Made by a program: the position numbers and the translations under genes | Source: Pseudomonas marginalis | GTDB lineage: Bacteria > Pseudomonadota > Gammaproteobacteria > Pseudomonadales > Pseudomonadaceae | NCBI RefSeq assembly: GCF_900105325.1 | Contig: NZ_FNSU01000003.1 | Span: 3,038,001-3,102,000, forward strand | Length of the DNA stretch: 64,000 nt | Direction: 5' to 3' | Notes under the pieces: model-generated | Databases searched by the model: none | What the model saw: the letters and a program-made list of their open reading frames with translations, nothing else | What the model was told of the DNA's origin: nothing | Shown here: positions 53,057-62,952 of the stretch, in pieces | Position numbering within the stretch: the stretch's first letter is position 1 | How the letters are laid out: the number at the start of each line of letters is the position of its first letter

Positions 53057-53689
53057 ATGTCTGACGCTATCCACTTCTACGAACCGGCCAACGGCCATGG
53101 CCTGCCACATGACCCGTTCAATGCCATTGTCGGGCCACGGCCGATTGGCTGGATTTCATCTCACGACAGCAACGGCCGCCTGAACCTGGCGCCCTACAGT
53201 TTCTTCAATGCGTTCAACTACATTCCGCCGATCATTGGGTTTTCCAGCGTCGGGCGCAAAGACAGCCTGAACAACATCGAACAGACCGGCGAGTTTGTGT
53301 GGAACCTGGCCACCCGCCCGCTGGCCGAGCAGATGAACCAGAGCTGCGCGGCCGTCTCGCCGGAGGTGAATGAGTTCGAGTTGTCCGGCCTGACACCGGT
53401 GGCGTCGAAAATCGTCGGCGTGCCGCGAGTGGGCGAGAGCCCGGTGTCGTTCGAGTGCAAGGTGACGCAGATCATCCAGCTGCAACGCGCCGACCAGCAG
53501 TTGGTGCCAAGCTGGCTGGTGCTGGGCGAGGTGGTCGCGGTGCACATTGCCAAGTGGCTGCTCAAGGATGGGGTGTACGACACCGCAGCCGCGGAGCCGA
53601 TCTTGCGTGGCGGTGGCCCGGCGGATTACTTCCAGTTGGGCCCGGAGGCGTTGTTCAAGATGTATCGCCCAGGCGCCAGCAAACCCTGA
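53057..53689 (+). CDS. Flavin reductase-like domain protein (FMN-binding split barrel)
   Basis: The 210-residue product starts at 53057 (MSDAIHFYEPANGHG) with GGAA upstream. Motifs of the flavin reductase/DIM6 family are IVGPRPIGWISSHDSNGRLN, NLAPYSFFNAFNYIPPIIGF and EFVWNLATRPLAEQMN. The C-terminal half is also conserved. It probably binds FMN and reduces or carries flavin; a specific partner oxygenase is not nearby. A long plus-strand frame opens upstream but lies antisense to the membrane protein gene. Confidence 0.88.
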   Translation: MSDAIHFYEPANGHGLPHDPFNAIVGPRPIGWISSHDSNGRLNLAPYSFFNAFNYIPPIIGFSSVGRKDSLNNIEQTGEFVWNLATRPLAEQMNQSCAAVSPEVNEFELSGLTPVASKIVGVPRVGESPVSFECKVTQIIQLQRADQQLVPSWLVLGEVVAVHIAKWLLKDGVYDTAAAEPILRGGGPADYFQLGPEALFKMYRPGASKP

Positions 53690-53707
53690 CTGAAATACAC
53701 CAAAAAA

Positions 53708-53965
53708 GTGGGAGGGGGCTTGCCCTAATGCCAGTCAGTTAAGGCTTTTTGTAGGAGCGAGCTTGCTCGCGAAAAACTCACAGGCGCCGCGTTCATTCAG
53801 GAAGCACGCGTTATCGTTGACGTTTTTCGCGAGCAAGCTCGCTCCTACAGGAGGCGATGTACGCTTAACTGACTGGCATTAGGGCTTGCCCCCGATGGCA
53901 ATGGCACATCCAACATCGTTGTTGACTGACACACTGCTATCGGGAGCAAGCCCCCTCCCACATTA
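53708..53965. repeat. Composite REP locus carrying a MITE insertion
   Basis: An older REP pair (GGGAGGGGGCTTGCCC at 53710 and ATCGGGAGCAAGCCCCCTCC at 53939) has been split. A 156-bp element is inserted in its left copy. The region lies between the flavin reductase gene and the 81-residue hypothetical gene and contains no coding frame of note. Confidence 0.85.
53726..53881. mobile_element. 156-bp MITE with 18-bp terminal inverted repeats
   Basis: Perfect 18-bp ends TAATGCCAGTCAGTTAAG and CTTAACTGACTGGCATTA bound the element. It contains a pair of perfect 27-bp inverted REP copies (core GTAGGAGCGAGCTTGCTCGC) at 53751-53777 and 53822-53848. GGGCTTGCCC flanks it directly on both sides (53716-53725 and 53882-53891), as a target duplication of about 10 bp. 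It has no transposase, so it must move in trans. Confidence 0.8.
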
Positions 53966-53980
53966 GAGGGTCGGCGTTGT

Positions 53981-54226
53981 TCAGCTCGCGGCGCTCGCCC
54001 AGGTCAGTTGACCCTCTTCATCCACATCGATCAGCCGCTCGAGCTGCACGGTGGCTGCATCATCGGCGTCGGAGGCGGTCTTGAAGGTCTGTCCATCCAG
54101 GATCTTGTGAAACTGCGGTGCGCCCATGCCATCCAGCGCCTTGACGGCGACGGCGGCGCTGTAGCCCCCTTCACCTGGTACTACGGCGGATACGGCTTCG
54201 TGGTGGGCAAATTGTTTACGTGCCAT
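53981..54226 (-). CDS. Small hypothetical protein
   Basis: The 81-residue product starts at 54226 (MARKQFAHHEAVSAVVPG). It is soluble, with segments EGGYSAAVAVKALDGMG and ATVQLERLIDVDEEGQLTW. No recognised domain. Codon use resembles its neighbours. It lies 42 bp downstream of the monooxygenase-like gene on the same strand, so the two may be co-transcribed. Confidence 0.68.
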   Translation of the reverse strand: MARKQFAHHEAVSAVVPGEGGYSAAVAVKALDGMGAPQFHKILDGQTFKTASDADDAATVQLERLIDVDEEGQLTWASAAS

Positions 54227-54268
54227 GTTGCAGGTCCTGGCCAATGGAAAAGTTGGCCATTCTAACCA

Positions 54269-54610
54269 TTAACCGGCCAGTTGCAGGTACTCGCCGTAGG
54301 CATTGGCGGCAGAGGCATCGGTGAAGGTCTGGAAGTCCATGCTGCGCACGACCATGTCGTTCAACAGCTCGGTGAAGATCATCAGGGCCGGCGAGTTGAA
54401 GTAGGCGCTCATCGCCTGCTCGCTGCTCCAGAAACCCGAGATCAACCAGACATCGGGATCGACCTGGGAATGCTGCAACGAAAATTGCAGGCAACCCTGA
54501 GCCTGACGGCCCGGTTCGATCAAACTGCTCAAGCGTGCACCCAGTTCGGTGCTGCACCCGGTGCGGGCGCGGATAAAGGCCATATGGCTCGCGGGAATGG
54601 GGGTGGACAT
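54269..54610 (-). CDS. ABM-type (antibiotic biosynthesis monooxygenase-like) protein
   Basis: The 113-residue protein starts at 54610 (MSTPIPASHMAFIRARTG) and fits the dimeric alpha-beta barrel of the ABM family. Signs are CSTELGARLSSLIEPGRQAQGC, with ELGARL in the first helix, and DVWLISGFWSSEQAMSAYF. The motif lacks clear heme or cofactor ligands. It is divergent from the araC gene across a region with paired repeats and could be its target. Confidence 0.8.
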   Translation of the reverse strand: MSTPIPASHMAFIRARTGCSTELGARLSSLIEPGRQAQGCLQFSLQHSQVDPDVWLISGFWSSEQAMSAYFNSPALMIFTELLNDMVVRSMDFQTFTDASAANAYGEYLQLAG

Positions 54611-54938
54611 GTTCGACTCTCCCGTTGAGAAGTGATGCTCGGCAAGCACTGTGAGGGTGTGTTGCCACAGGATCAAAGATAACGGCGCGGGTGCGGGCGC
54701 GGTTAGTCAATTCCTGCTGGCTTATTGCACAATCCTGCGAGAAGCGTAGAGAGGACGTAGGGACCGCCGGTTCGATTCCACAGGCAAACGCCTTGTTTCA
54801 GGGACATGACAGCCCGAGAACTTGCCTGATTCACGACACGTCGCAGGATCAGGCAAGGATTGTGCAGAATCGACCTAACACTGTTTGAAAAGCCGCCGCT
54901 AAGCTGAGCCCATCAAAAAAGCATGCAGAGGACGCCTT
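54611..54938. other. Control region between the ABM gene and araC
   Basis: The 328 bp contain no gene. AGGATTGTGCA occurs at 54856-54866 on plus and, exactly, at 54726-54736 on minus. A related AGGATCAGGCA at 54845-54855 abuts the plus copy as a direct repeat. This arrangement suggests binding sites for the AraC regulator. Confidence 0.6.
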
Positions 54939-55868
54939 ATGCCGTCGCCCGAACATCAGTCCATGCCCCTCGACGCCGAGACGGAAAAACAGCGCGCCGA
55001 GCTGGCGAGCATCGTGCATCGTCATACCTGGGAAGACGGCTCCTATGGCACGGCGATTACGTCACTGTTCCTGAACCGCCACAACACGCCGCGTGACTTC
55101 ATGCCGGTACTGGTGGAGCCGGCGTTGTGCATCCTCGCCAACGGCAGCAAGGAAGTGCGCCTGGCCGACGAAATCTTTGCCTACGACCCGCTCAATTACC
55201 TGGTGTTCTCGGTGGCGATGCCGGTGGCCGGGCGAATCATCGATGCCACGCCGGAAGATCCGAACCTGTCAGTGCGCATCAATATCGACCCGGCGCAGCT
55301 CACCGCCTTGATCGCCGAGGCCGGCCCCATGGGCGTGCCCACGCGCCCGACATCGCGCGGGATGTATGTGGACCGCATCGACCCCCAGTTGCTCGACGCC
55401 GTGCTGCGCCTGGCGCGCCTGCTGGATACGCCCAAAGACATTGCCATGCTGGCGCCGCTGATCAACCGTGAAATCCTCTACCGCCTGCTGCGAGGTCCCC
55501 AGGGTTATCGCCTGTATGAAATTGCAGTGGCCAACAGCCAGAGCCATCGCGTCAGCCAGGCGATCAAGTGGCTCAATGGCAACTACGAACAACCGCTGCG
55601 CATCGATGACCTGGCCAAGGAAGTGAACCTCAGCGTCTCGACCCTGCATCACCGTTTCAAGGCGATTACGGCCATGAGCCCGCTGCAGTACCAGAAGCAG
55701 CTGCGTTTGCAGGAAGCACGTCGACTGATGATTGCCGAAGGGCTGGAAGCGTCGGCGGCGGGGTATCGGGTGGGGTATGAAAGCCCGTCGCAGTTCAGCC
55801 GGGAGTACAGCCGGTTGTTTGGGGCACCGCCGCTGAGGGATTTGGCACGACTGCGCCAAAGCGTCTGA
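54939..55868 (+). CDS. AraC-family transcriptional regulator
   Basis: The 309-residue regulator has an N-terminal AraC_N-type sensor domain (residues about 25-185, with PVLVEPALCILANGSKEV). Two helix-turn-helix motifs form the C-terminal third: LRIDDLAKEVNLSVSTLHHR and SASAAGYRVGYESPSQFSREY. The effector is unknown; relatives respond to aldehydes or alcohols in some bacteria. It is divergent from the ABM gene, with inverted repeats between them, and convergent with gtrS. Confidence 0.92.
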   Translation: MPSPEHQSMPLDAETEKQRAELASIVHRHTWEDGSYGTAITSLFLNRHNTPRDFMPVLVEPALCILANGSKEVRLADEIFAYDPLNYLVFSVAMPVAGRIIDATPEDPNLSVRINIDPAQLTALIAEAGPMGVPTRPTSRGMYVDRIDPQLLDAVLRLARLLDTPKDIAMLAPLINREILYRLLRGPQGYRLYEIAVANSQSHRVSQAIKWLNGNYEQPLRIDDLAKEVNLSVSTLHHRFKAITAMSPLQYQKQLRLQEARRLMIAEGLEASAAGYRVGYESPSQFSREYSRLFGAPPLRDLARLRQSV

Positions 55869-55883
55869 CACACAGACGATCAA

Positions 55884-55913
55884 AATGTGGGAAGAGGCTT
55901 GCCCCCTCCCCTA
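55884..55913. repeat. Degenerate single REP between araC and gtrS
   Basis: AATGTGGGAAGAGGCTTGCC followed by CCCTCCCC is a worn copy of the GTGGGAGGGGG REP family, between convergent genes. Confidence 0.75.
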
Positions 55914-55931
55914 TTTGTCCAATGGTGTTTT

Positions 55932-57410
55932 TCAGTCCAGGGTCCGGGGCAGTTGCAGGGTGACCCGCAAGCCCCCCTCACGCAAATTCTGCAAACTCAC
56001 TTCACCGCCATGGCTATGGGCAATATTGCGCGCAATACCCAAGCCCAAACCGTAACCCTGCTGCTGACCGGCCAGGCGAAAATGCGGTTCGAAGACCTGT
56101 TCCAAACGCTGTTCCGGCACGCCAGGGCCTTCGTCGTCGACGTGCAGGATGAACTCCGCGCCATCGTCCTCAATACGCAAATGGGCGTTCTGCCCGTACT
56201 TCAAGGCATTGTCGATCAGGTTGCCGATGCAGCGCTTGAGCGCCAGCGGCTTGCCCGGGTACGCCGCCACTGCTGCGCCGTCCAGGGTGACCCGGCCGTT
56301 GCCGTTGGGCGCCACATAAGGCTCCACCAGGCATTCGAGCACATGGTTGAGGTCGACTGGCTGGATGTTCTCGTGGATATCGGTGTCTTTTACACATTGC
56401 AGCGCGCCCTTGACCAGCAACTCCAACTCATCCAGGTCACGGCCGAACTTGGTTTGCAGGTTCTCGTCTTCGAGCAATTCCACGCGCAGGCGCAGGCGGG
56501 TAATCGGTGTGCGCAGGTCGTGGGAAATCGCGCTGAACAATTGGCTGCGCTCCGTGAGGTAACGGCTGATGCGTTCGCGCATCGCATTGAACGCGCGGCC
56601 CACTTCCACCACTTCACTGCCGCCGCCTTCGGCTACCGGTTCCACATCGGCGCCCAGGGACATGTCACGCGCCGCCCGCGCCAGGCGCTTGAGCGGCCGG
56701 CTTTGCCAGTGCACCAGCAGGCCGATGAACAGCAGCAAAAAGCCGCTGGTCAGCACGATAAACCACACCTGCTGGGACGGCAGGCCCTGTTCTTCCAGGC
56801 TGGTGTAGGGCTCGGGCAACAGCGAAGCGATGTACAGCCATTCGCCGGGGGCGAGTTCGATCTGGGTCACCAATACCGGCGGGTTGACGGGTTCCAGGGT
56901 CAGCGCGTAATGGGCCCAGGAGCGCGGCAACTCATCCAGTTTCAACCCGGCGTTGAAGATGCGCAGGTCTTCGGCGCTGACGAACTCCACCGAGATAGGC
57001 ACGTCGGCGCCCAGGGTCTGGCGCAGGACTTCATCCACGGCCACCAGCACCGCCTGCTTGCGCGGGGTTTGCGGCAACACTTGCATGTCGAGTGGCCGAT
57101 CATTGAGGGTCACGACAAAACGGGTACCACCCATGCTGCGCAACTGGTCAAGGACCAACGGCCGATAGGCCACCGGCAACGAACGGAAATAACTCACGCT
57201 GGCGGTCATCGAGTGCGCGAGGCTACGGGCGCTGGTGACCAGGCCTTCGAGCTGGGTGGCGCGCAACTGCGAGACCCAGATCACGCTGGACAGCGCCTGG
57301 GCGAACAGCACCGCGAGCAAGGTCAGCAGCAACATGCGCCCCAGCAGGGAGCGCGGTACCGGGAAGCGCCGGCGGCGTTCGCTCAGCGGCTCAGTGGGCA
57401 TTGCCGGCAA
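55932..57410 (-). CDS. gtrS: GtrS, sensor kinase for glucose-derived ketoacids
   Basis: The 492-residue kinase acts with GltR to control glucose transport and Entner-Doudoroff genes; GtrS of P. aeruginosa binds 2-ketogluconate and 6-phosphogluconate (from memory). Helices lie near residues 25-45 and 215-235, with a periplasmic sensor between, then HAMP. HisKA has His297 in FSAISHDLRTPITRLR, and the HATPase has GYGLGLGIARNIAHSHGG. It overlaps gltR by 20 bp and follows edd-glk-gltR on the minus strand. Confidence 0.92.
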   Translation of the reverse strand: MPAMPTEPLSERRRRFPVPRSLLGRMLLLTLLAVLFAQALSSVIWVSQLRATQLEGLVTSARSLAHSMTASVSYFRSLPVAYRPLVLDQLRSMGGTRFVVTLNDRPLDMQVLPQTPRKQAVLVAVDEVLRQTLGADVPISVEFVSAEDLRIFNAGLKLDELPRSWAHYALTLEPVNPPVLVTQIELAPGEWLYIASLLPEPYTSLEEQGLPSQQVWFIVLTSGFLLLFIGLLVHWQSRPLKRLARAARDMSLGADVEPVAEGGGSEVVEVGRAFNAMRERISRYLTERSQLFSAISHDLRTPITRLRLRVELLEDENLQTKFGRDLDELELLVKGALQCVKDTDIHENIQPVDLNHVLECLVEPYVAPNGNGRVTLDGAAVAAYPGKPLALKRCIGNLIDNALKYGQNAHLRIEDDGAEFILHVDDEGPGVPEQRLEQVFEPHFRLAGQQQGYGLGLGIARNIAHSHGGEVSLQNLREGGLRVTLQLPRTLD

Positions 57411-58125
57411 CCACGCTGGCTGCCAGTTGATAACCGCTGCCGCGCACGGTGCGGATCAGCCTCGGGGGTTTTTCGGTGTCGCGCAGGCGTTGACGCAGGC
57501 GGCTGACAGCCATGTCGACGATCCGGTCCAGCGGCATCAGGTCGCGGCCACGGGTGGCGTTGCCGATGGTGTCGCGGTCGAGAATCTGCTGCGGGTGATC
57601 GAGAAACAGCTTGAGCAGGGCAAAGTCGGCACCGGAGAGGATCACCTCTTCGCCATCCACGTGGAACAGCCGATGACTGATCATGTCCAGGCGCCATTCG
57701 TCGAACACCAGCACATCGCCATTGCCGCTGCGCTCCTGGCCGAACTGGCAGCGGCGCAGCAAGGCCTTGATCCGCGCCTGCAACTCGCGGGGGCTGAACG
57801 GCTTGCCGATATAGTCGTCGGCCCCCAGTTCCAGGCCGATCACGCGGTCGGCTTCGTCGGAACTGGCGGTGAGCATGATGATCGGCACCTGCGCCTGGCG
57901 CGGGTGCTGGCGAATCCAGCGGCAGAGGCTGAAACCGTCTTCGTCCGGCAGCATCACATCGAGGATGACCAAGTCGCATGGCGCCTCGTTCATCGCCTGG
58001 CGGAACCCCGCGCCATCCGGCACGCCACGCACCTGGAAACCGGCGCGACTGAGGTAGGTCTGCAGCAATTCGCGGATTTCCTGGTCGTCGTCGACGAGGA
58101 GAATCGATTTACTGATTACGCTCAC
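57391..58125 (-). CDS. gltR: GltR, OmpR-family response regulator
   Basis: GltR represses glucose-uptake and central carbon genes and is controlled by GtrS. I start it at the GTG at 58125 (encoding VSVISKSILLVDDD) because AAGGAGG lies six bases upstream, giving 244 residues; the frame opens 34 codons earlier without features. The receiver has Asp56 in LVILDVMLPDEDG and Lys in GKPFSPREL. The winged-helix domain ends RLIRTVRGSGYQL. It is 32 bp after glk. Confidence 0.93.
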   Translation of the reverse strand: MSVISKSILLVDDDQEIRELLQTYLSRAGFQVRGVPDGAGFRQAMNEAPCDLVILDVMLPDEDGFSLCRWIRQHPRQAQVPIIMLTASSDEADRVIGLELGADDYIGKPFSPRELQARIKALLRRCQFGQERSGNGDVLVFDEWRLDMISHRLFHVDGEEVILSGADFALLKLFLDHPQQILDRDTIGNATRGRDLMPLDRIVDMAVSRLRQRLRDTEKPPRLIRTVRGSGYQLAASVVAGNAH

Positions 58126-58157
58126 GGGGTCCTCCTTGTTGTTATAGGTGGTGCGGG

Positions 58158-59110
58158 TCAGGCAAACGCCTGTTCCAATGCGACGCCAGCCCCGGTCAAC
58201 CCGGAATACGGCGCAGTCACCAGCCACACCGGGATGCCCTTGAAGTAGTCGCTCATGCAGCCTTTGTCACTGAAGCTCCTGGCAAAACCGCTGTTGATGA
58301 AGAAGTCGGCAAACCGCGGAATCACCCCACCCACGATATACACACCACCGCGCCCACCAGTGGTCAGCACATTGTTGCCGGCTACCCGGCCCAGCCAGAT
58401 GCTGAATTGATCCAACACTTCCATGGCCACCGGATCGCCCGCCAGGCCCGCCGCCGTGATGGCTTCAGGGGTGTCGAGCACCGGTGTGTGGCCATCGACC
58501 GCACAAATCGCCCGGTACAGCCGCGGCAGACCGCCACCGCTCAAGGCGGTTTCGGCGCTGACGTGGCCGATCTCGGTGTAGATATGCTGCCACAGCTGGG
58601 TTTCCCGCGGGCTGCTCAGGGGCAGGTCGACGTGGCCGCCCTCCCCCGGTAACGCCGCGTAACGACCTGCACCGAGGTCCAGCAGGGTACCGACACCCAG
58701 GCCGGTGCCCGGACCGATCACCACCGCCGGGCGCAACGGTTCCGGCGTGCCAGGGCAGACCACGCGGAATTCGTCGGGTTTAAGACGCGTCATGCCCAGG
58801 GCCATGGCCGAGAAGTCATTGACCAGCAGCAGCTCATCCACCTGCAAGGCCTGGCAAAACGCAGTCTTGCTCAAGCGCCAGTGATTGTTGGTGAATTTAA
58901 ATTCATCCCCGCTCACCGGCCCGGCGACCGACAGGCACACCGCACCGATGTCGCCGATTTGCAGGCCTTCTTCCTTGAGGTAGACCTTGATCGCATCCTC
59001 AGGGCTTTGGTGATCAGCCGTGGCATGCACCCGGATCGAATGCAGTGCCTGATCTCGCCACAACGCAAAACGGGCGTTGGTACCCCCGATGTCACCGACC
59101 AGCGCTAGCT

Positions 59111-59114
<4 letters not shown>
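58158..59114 (-). CDS. glk: Glucokinase
   Basis: Glucokinase phosphorylates glucose entering the cytoplasm. It has 318 residues with a GTG start that overlaps the edd stop (GTGA). The ATP phosphate loop is LVGDIGGTNARFALW and the catalytic base region is LLVNDFSAMALG, with Asp. The signature GPGTGLGVGTL and the glucose-contact motif EGGHVDLPLSS are present. It lies between edd and gltR. Confidence 0.95.
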
Positions 59115-60937
<1,823 letters not shown>

Positions 60938-61058
60938 GTGTAGAACTCCAGGCTAACGGATGTGGCGACCTGAGTGTCTATGCTGATCAAACGCCCGCAG
61001 CTCATGGGATGGCAGAGAGTCGTTTGGATCATCGGACCAGTTGATTCAGGTCACTCGT

Positions 61059-61073
61059 TGTAGATTGAACAAA
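61059..61073. promoter_or_regulatory. HexR-type operator 1 (edd side)
   Basis: TTGTAGATTGAACAA fits the HexR consensus TTGT-N7-ACAA. It lies 122 bp before edd. In Pseudomonas, HexR represses edd, gap-1 and zwf until KDPG binds it. Confidence 0.75.
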
Positions 61074-61120
61074 ATATTGCCACTAAAAAGGCTTGTTTTC
61101 TATTTTTATGCGAATAATCT

Positions 61121-61135
61121 TGTAATTCTTACAAC
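61121..61135. promoter_or_regulatory. HexR-type operator 2 (gapA side)
   Basis: TTGTAATTCTTACAA is a full TTGT-N7-ACAA site with longer dyad symmetry, 23 bp before the gapA start, where a bound repressor would block transcription or initiation. Confidence 0.78.
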
Positions 61136-61158
61136 AAATCGACGACAGGCACTTTCCA

Positions 61159-62160
61159 ATGACTCTTCGTATCGCAATCAATGGTTTTGGCCGTATCGGC
61201 CGTAATGTCCTGCGCGCACTGTATACCCAAGGCTATCGCCAGGATTTGCAGATCGTCGCCATCAATGATTTGGGCGACAGCTCGATCAATGCCCACCTGC
61301 TCAAATACGACACCGTGCACGGCACTTTCGATGCAGAGGTCGCCCACGATCAGGAAAGCCTGACCGTCAATGGTGACCGGATTGCCGTCAGTGCCATTCG
61401 CAACCCGGCCGACCTGCCGTGGGCGGCGCACAAGGTCGACGTGGTGTTCGAATGCACCGGTCTGTTCACCGACCGTGACAAGGCTGCCGCCCATATTACC
61501 GCTGGTGCACGCAAGGTGATCATCTCCGCCCCGGCCAAAGGCGCGGACGCGACCGTGGTCTACGGCGTGAACCACGACATCCTGCGTCAATCCCACCAGA
61601 TCATCTCCAACGCGTCGTGCACCACCAACTGCCTGGCGCCGGTCGCCCAGGTGCTGCACCGCGAATTGGGTATCGAAAGCGGCTTGATGACCACGATTCA
61701 TGCCTATACCAACGACCAGAACCTGACCGACGTCTACCACACCGACCCGTACCGCGCGCGTTCGGCCACCCAGAACATGATCCCAAGCAAGACCGGCGCC
61801 GCCGAAGCGGTGGGCCTGGTGCTGCCGGAGCTGGCAGGCAAGCTGACCGGCATGGCCGTGCGTGTACCGGTGATCAACGTGTCGCTGGTGGACCTCACCG
61901 TGCAGTTGAAGAAAGACGCCACTGCCGACGAAGTCAACGCACTGCTCAAGGAAGCCAGCCAACACTCGAAGATCCTCGGCTATAACACCCTGCCGCTGGT
62001 CTCCAGTGACTTCAACCATAACCCGCTGTCGTCGATCTTCGATGCCAACCACACCAAGGTCAGCGGCAAGTTGCTGAAAGTGCTGGCCTGGTATGACAAC
62101 GAGTGGGGCTTCTCGAACCGCATGCTGGATAACTGCCTGGCTTTGTGTAACGCCGAATAA
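61159..62160 (+). CDS. gapA: Glyceraldehyde-3-phosphate dehydrogenase, type I
   Basis: This enzyme oxidises glyceraldehyde-3-phosphate in sugar catabolism. It has 333 residues. The Rossmann motif is INGFGRIGRNVLRAL, catalytic Cys154 sits in SNASCTTNCLAP, and catalytic His follows in the expected TIHAYTNDQ. The signature WYDNEWGFSNRM is at the C-terminus. Position 34 is Ala in VAIND, followed by Asn-Asp, so NAD is the probable cofactor. It diverges from edd and its promoter carries a HexR-type site. Confidence 0.96.
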   Translation: MTLRIAINGFGRIGRNVLRALYTQGYRQDLQIVAINDLGDSSINAHLLKYDTVHGTFDAEVAHDQESLTVNGDRIAVSAIRNPADLPWAAHKVDVVFECTGLFTDRDKAAAHITAGARKVIISAPAKGADATVVYGVNHDILRQSHQIISNASCTTNCLAPVAQVLHRELGIESGLMTTIHAYTNDQNLTDVYHTDPYRARSATQNMIPSKTGAAEAVGLVLPELAGKLTGMAVRVPVINVSLVDLTVQLKKDATADEVNALLKEASQHSKILGYNTLPLVSSDFNHNPLSSIFDANHTKVSGKLLKVLAWYDNEWGFSNRMLDNCLALCNAE

Positions 62161-62181
62161 CGCCCTTTGTGGAATGGCTTT

Positions 62182-62270
62182 TGTGGGAGGGGGCTTGCTC
62201 CCGATGACGGGGTATCAGTGATGAATGCATCGACTGACACACTGCATCGGGAGCAAGCCCCCTCCCACAC
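62182..62270. repeat. REP doublet after gapA
   Basis: TGTGGGAGGGGGCTTGCTCC (from 62182) and its inverted copy (62246-62270) are separated by about 40 bp with outward GTGGGAG ends, the same REPIN layout as at 6024. Confidence 0.92.
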
Positions 62271-62315
62271 TGGCCCCATGTAGGCTCACAGAAATAGCCA
62301 CTTGCCATTTGAGTT

Positions 62316-62334
62316 GATGATAAGCATTATCATT
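62316..62334. promoter_or_regulatory. Fur box upstream of the ECF sigma gene
   Basis: GATGATAAGCATTATCATT closely matches the 19-bp Fur consensus and lies 26 bp before the GTG start, so iron should repress the sigma factor gene. Confidence 0.88.
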
Positions 62335-62359
62335 AACTGCAAATCGGTCTGGTATCACT

Positions 62360-62878
62360 GTGAGCCAATCTCGCTTCAACCAAGTCTTTCTCACCCAACG
62401 GGTGATTCTGCTACGCACCTTGCAGCGGATGGTGAATAACCACAGCACCGCCGAGGACCTGTTGCAGGAAACCTACCTGCGCGTCACCCGGGCCCTCAGC
62501 GAGCGGCCGATCGATCACCTCGAACCCTTCGTCTACCAGACCGCGCGCAACCTGGCGCTGGATCATCTGCGTTCGCGCAGGGTTCAGGCGCGCACCCTGC
62601 AGGAAGATGTGCCACTGGACATCCTGCAAAGCGTCGCCGCCCCCATCAGCACCCCCGAAGACGCCACCCAGGCCGAGCAATTGCTTGAGCACCTGAGCAT
62701 CAGCCTCGGCCAGTTGAGCGCGCGCCAGCAGCAGATTTTCATCCTCAGCCGCCTGCACGGTTGCAGCTACCAGGAGATCGCCGATCAGTTGGACGTGTCC
62801 TTGAGCACCGTGCAAAAGGAACTGAAATTGATCATGGCCATTTGTGTAGGTGTGGCCGAAAGACTGGATCGGCCTTAA
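62360..62878 (+). CDS. FecI/PvdS-group ECF sigma factor (iron-regulated)
   Basis: The 172-residue sigma factor has a GTG start at 62360 (MSQSRFNQVFLTQRVIL). Region 2 includes STAEDLLQETYLRVTRAL and the -10 recognition helix region FVYQTARNLALDHLRSRR. Region 4 has LSARQQQIFILSRLHG, then the helix-turn-helix SYQEIADQLDVSLSTVQKEL. A Fur box precedes it and a FecR-like gene follows by 74 bp, the standard siderophore cell-surface signalling order. Confidence 0.93.
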   Translation: MSQSRFNQVFLTQRVILLRTLQRMVNNHSTAEDLLQETYLRVTRALSERPIDHLEPFVYQTARNLALDHLRSRRVQARTLQEDVPLDILQSVAAPISTPEDATQAEQLLEHLSISLGQLSARQQQIFILSRLHGCSYQEIADQLDVSLSTVQKELKLIMAICVGVAERLDRP

Positions 62879-62952
62879 GCTTCAGCCGACGAAATTGTCG
62901 ACCCAAGCTGTAGGAAAGATGAATAAAACGTGGCGAAGACCCGAGGAACACC

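Noticed and set aside
53708..53965. Repeated palindromes considered as a CRISPR array
   Set aside because: The repeats are inverted REP pairs with irregular spacing and no series of unique spacers; no cas genes are present.
54764..54785. GGTTCGATTCC, which looks like a tRNA T-loop
   Set aside because: The flanking bases do not form a T-stem and no acceptor, D or anticodon arm can be found around it.
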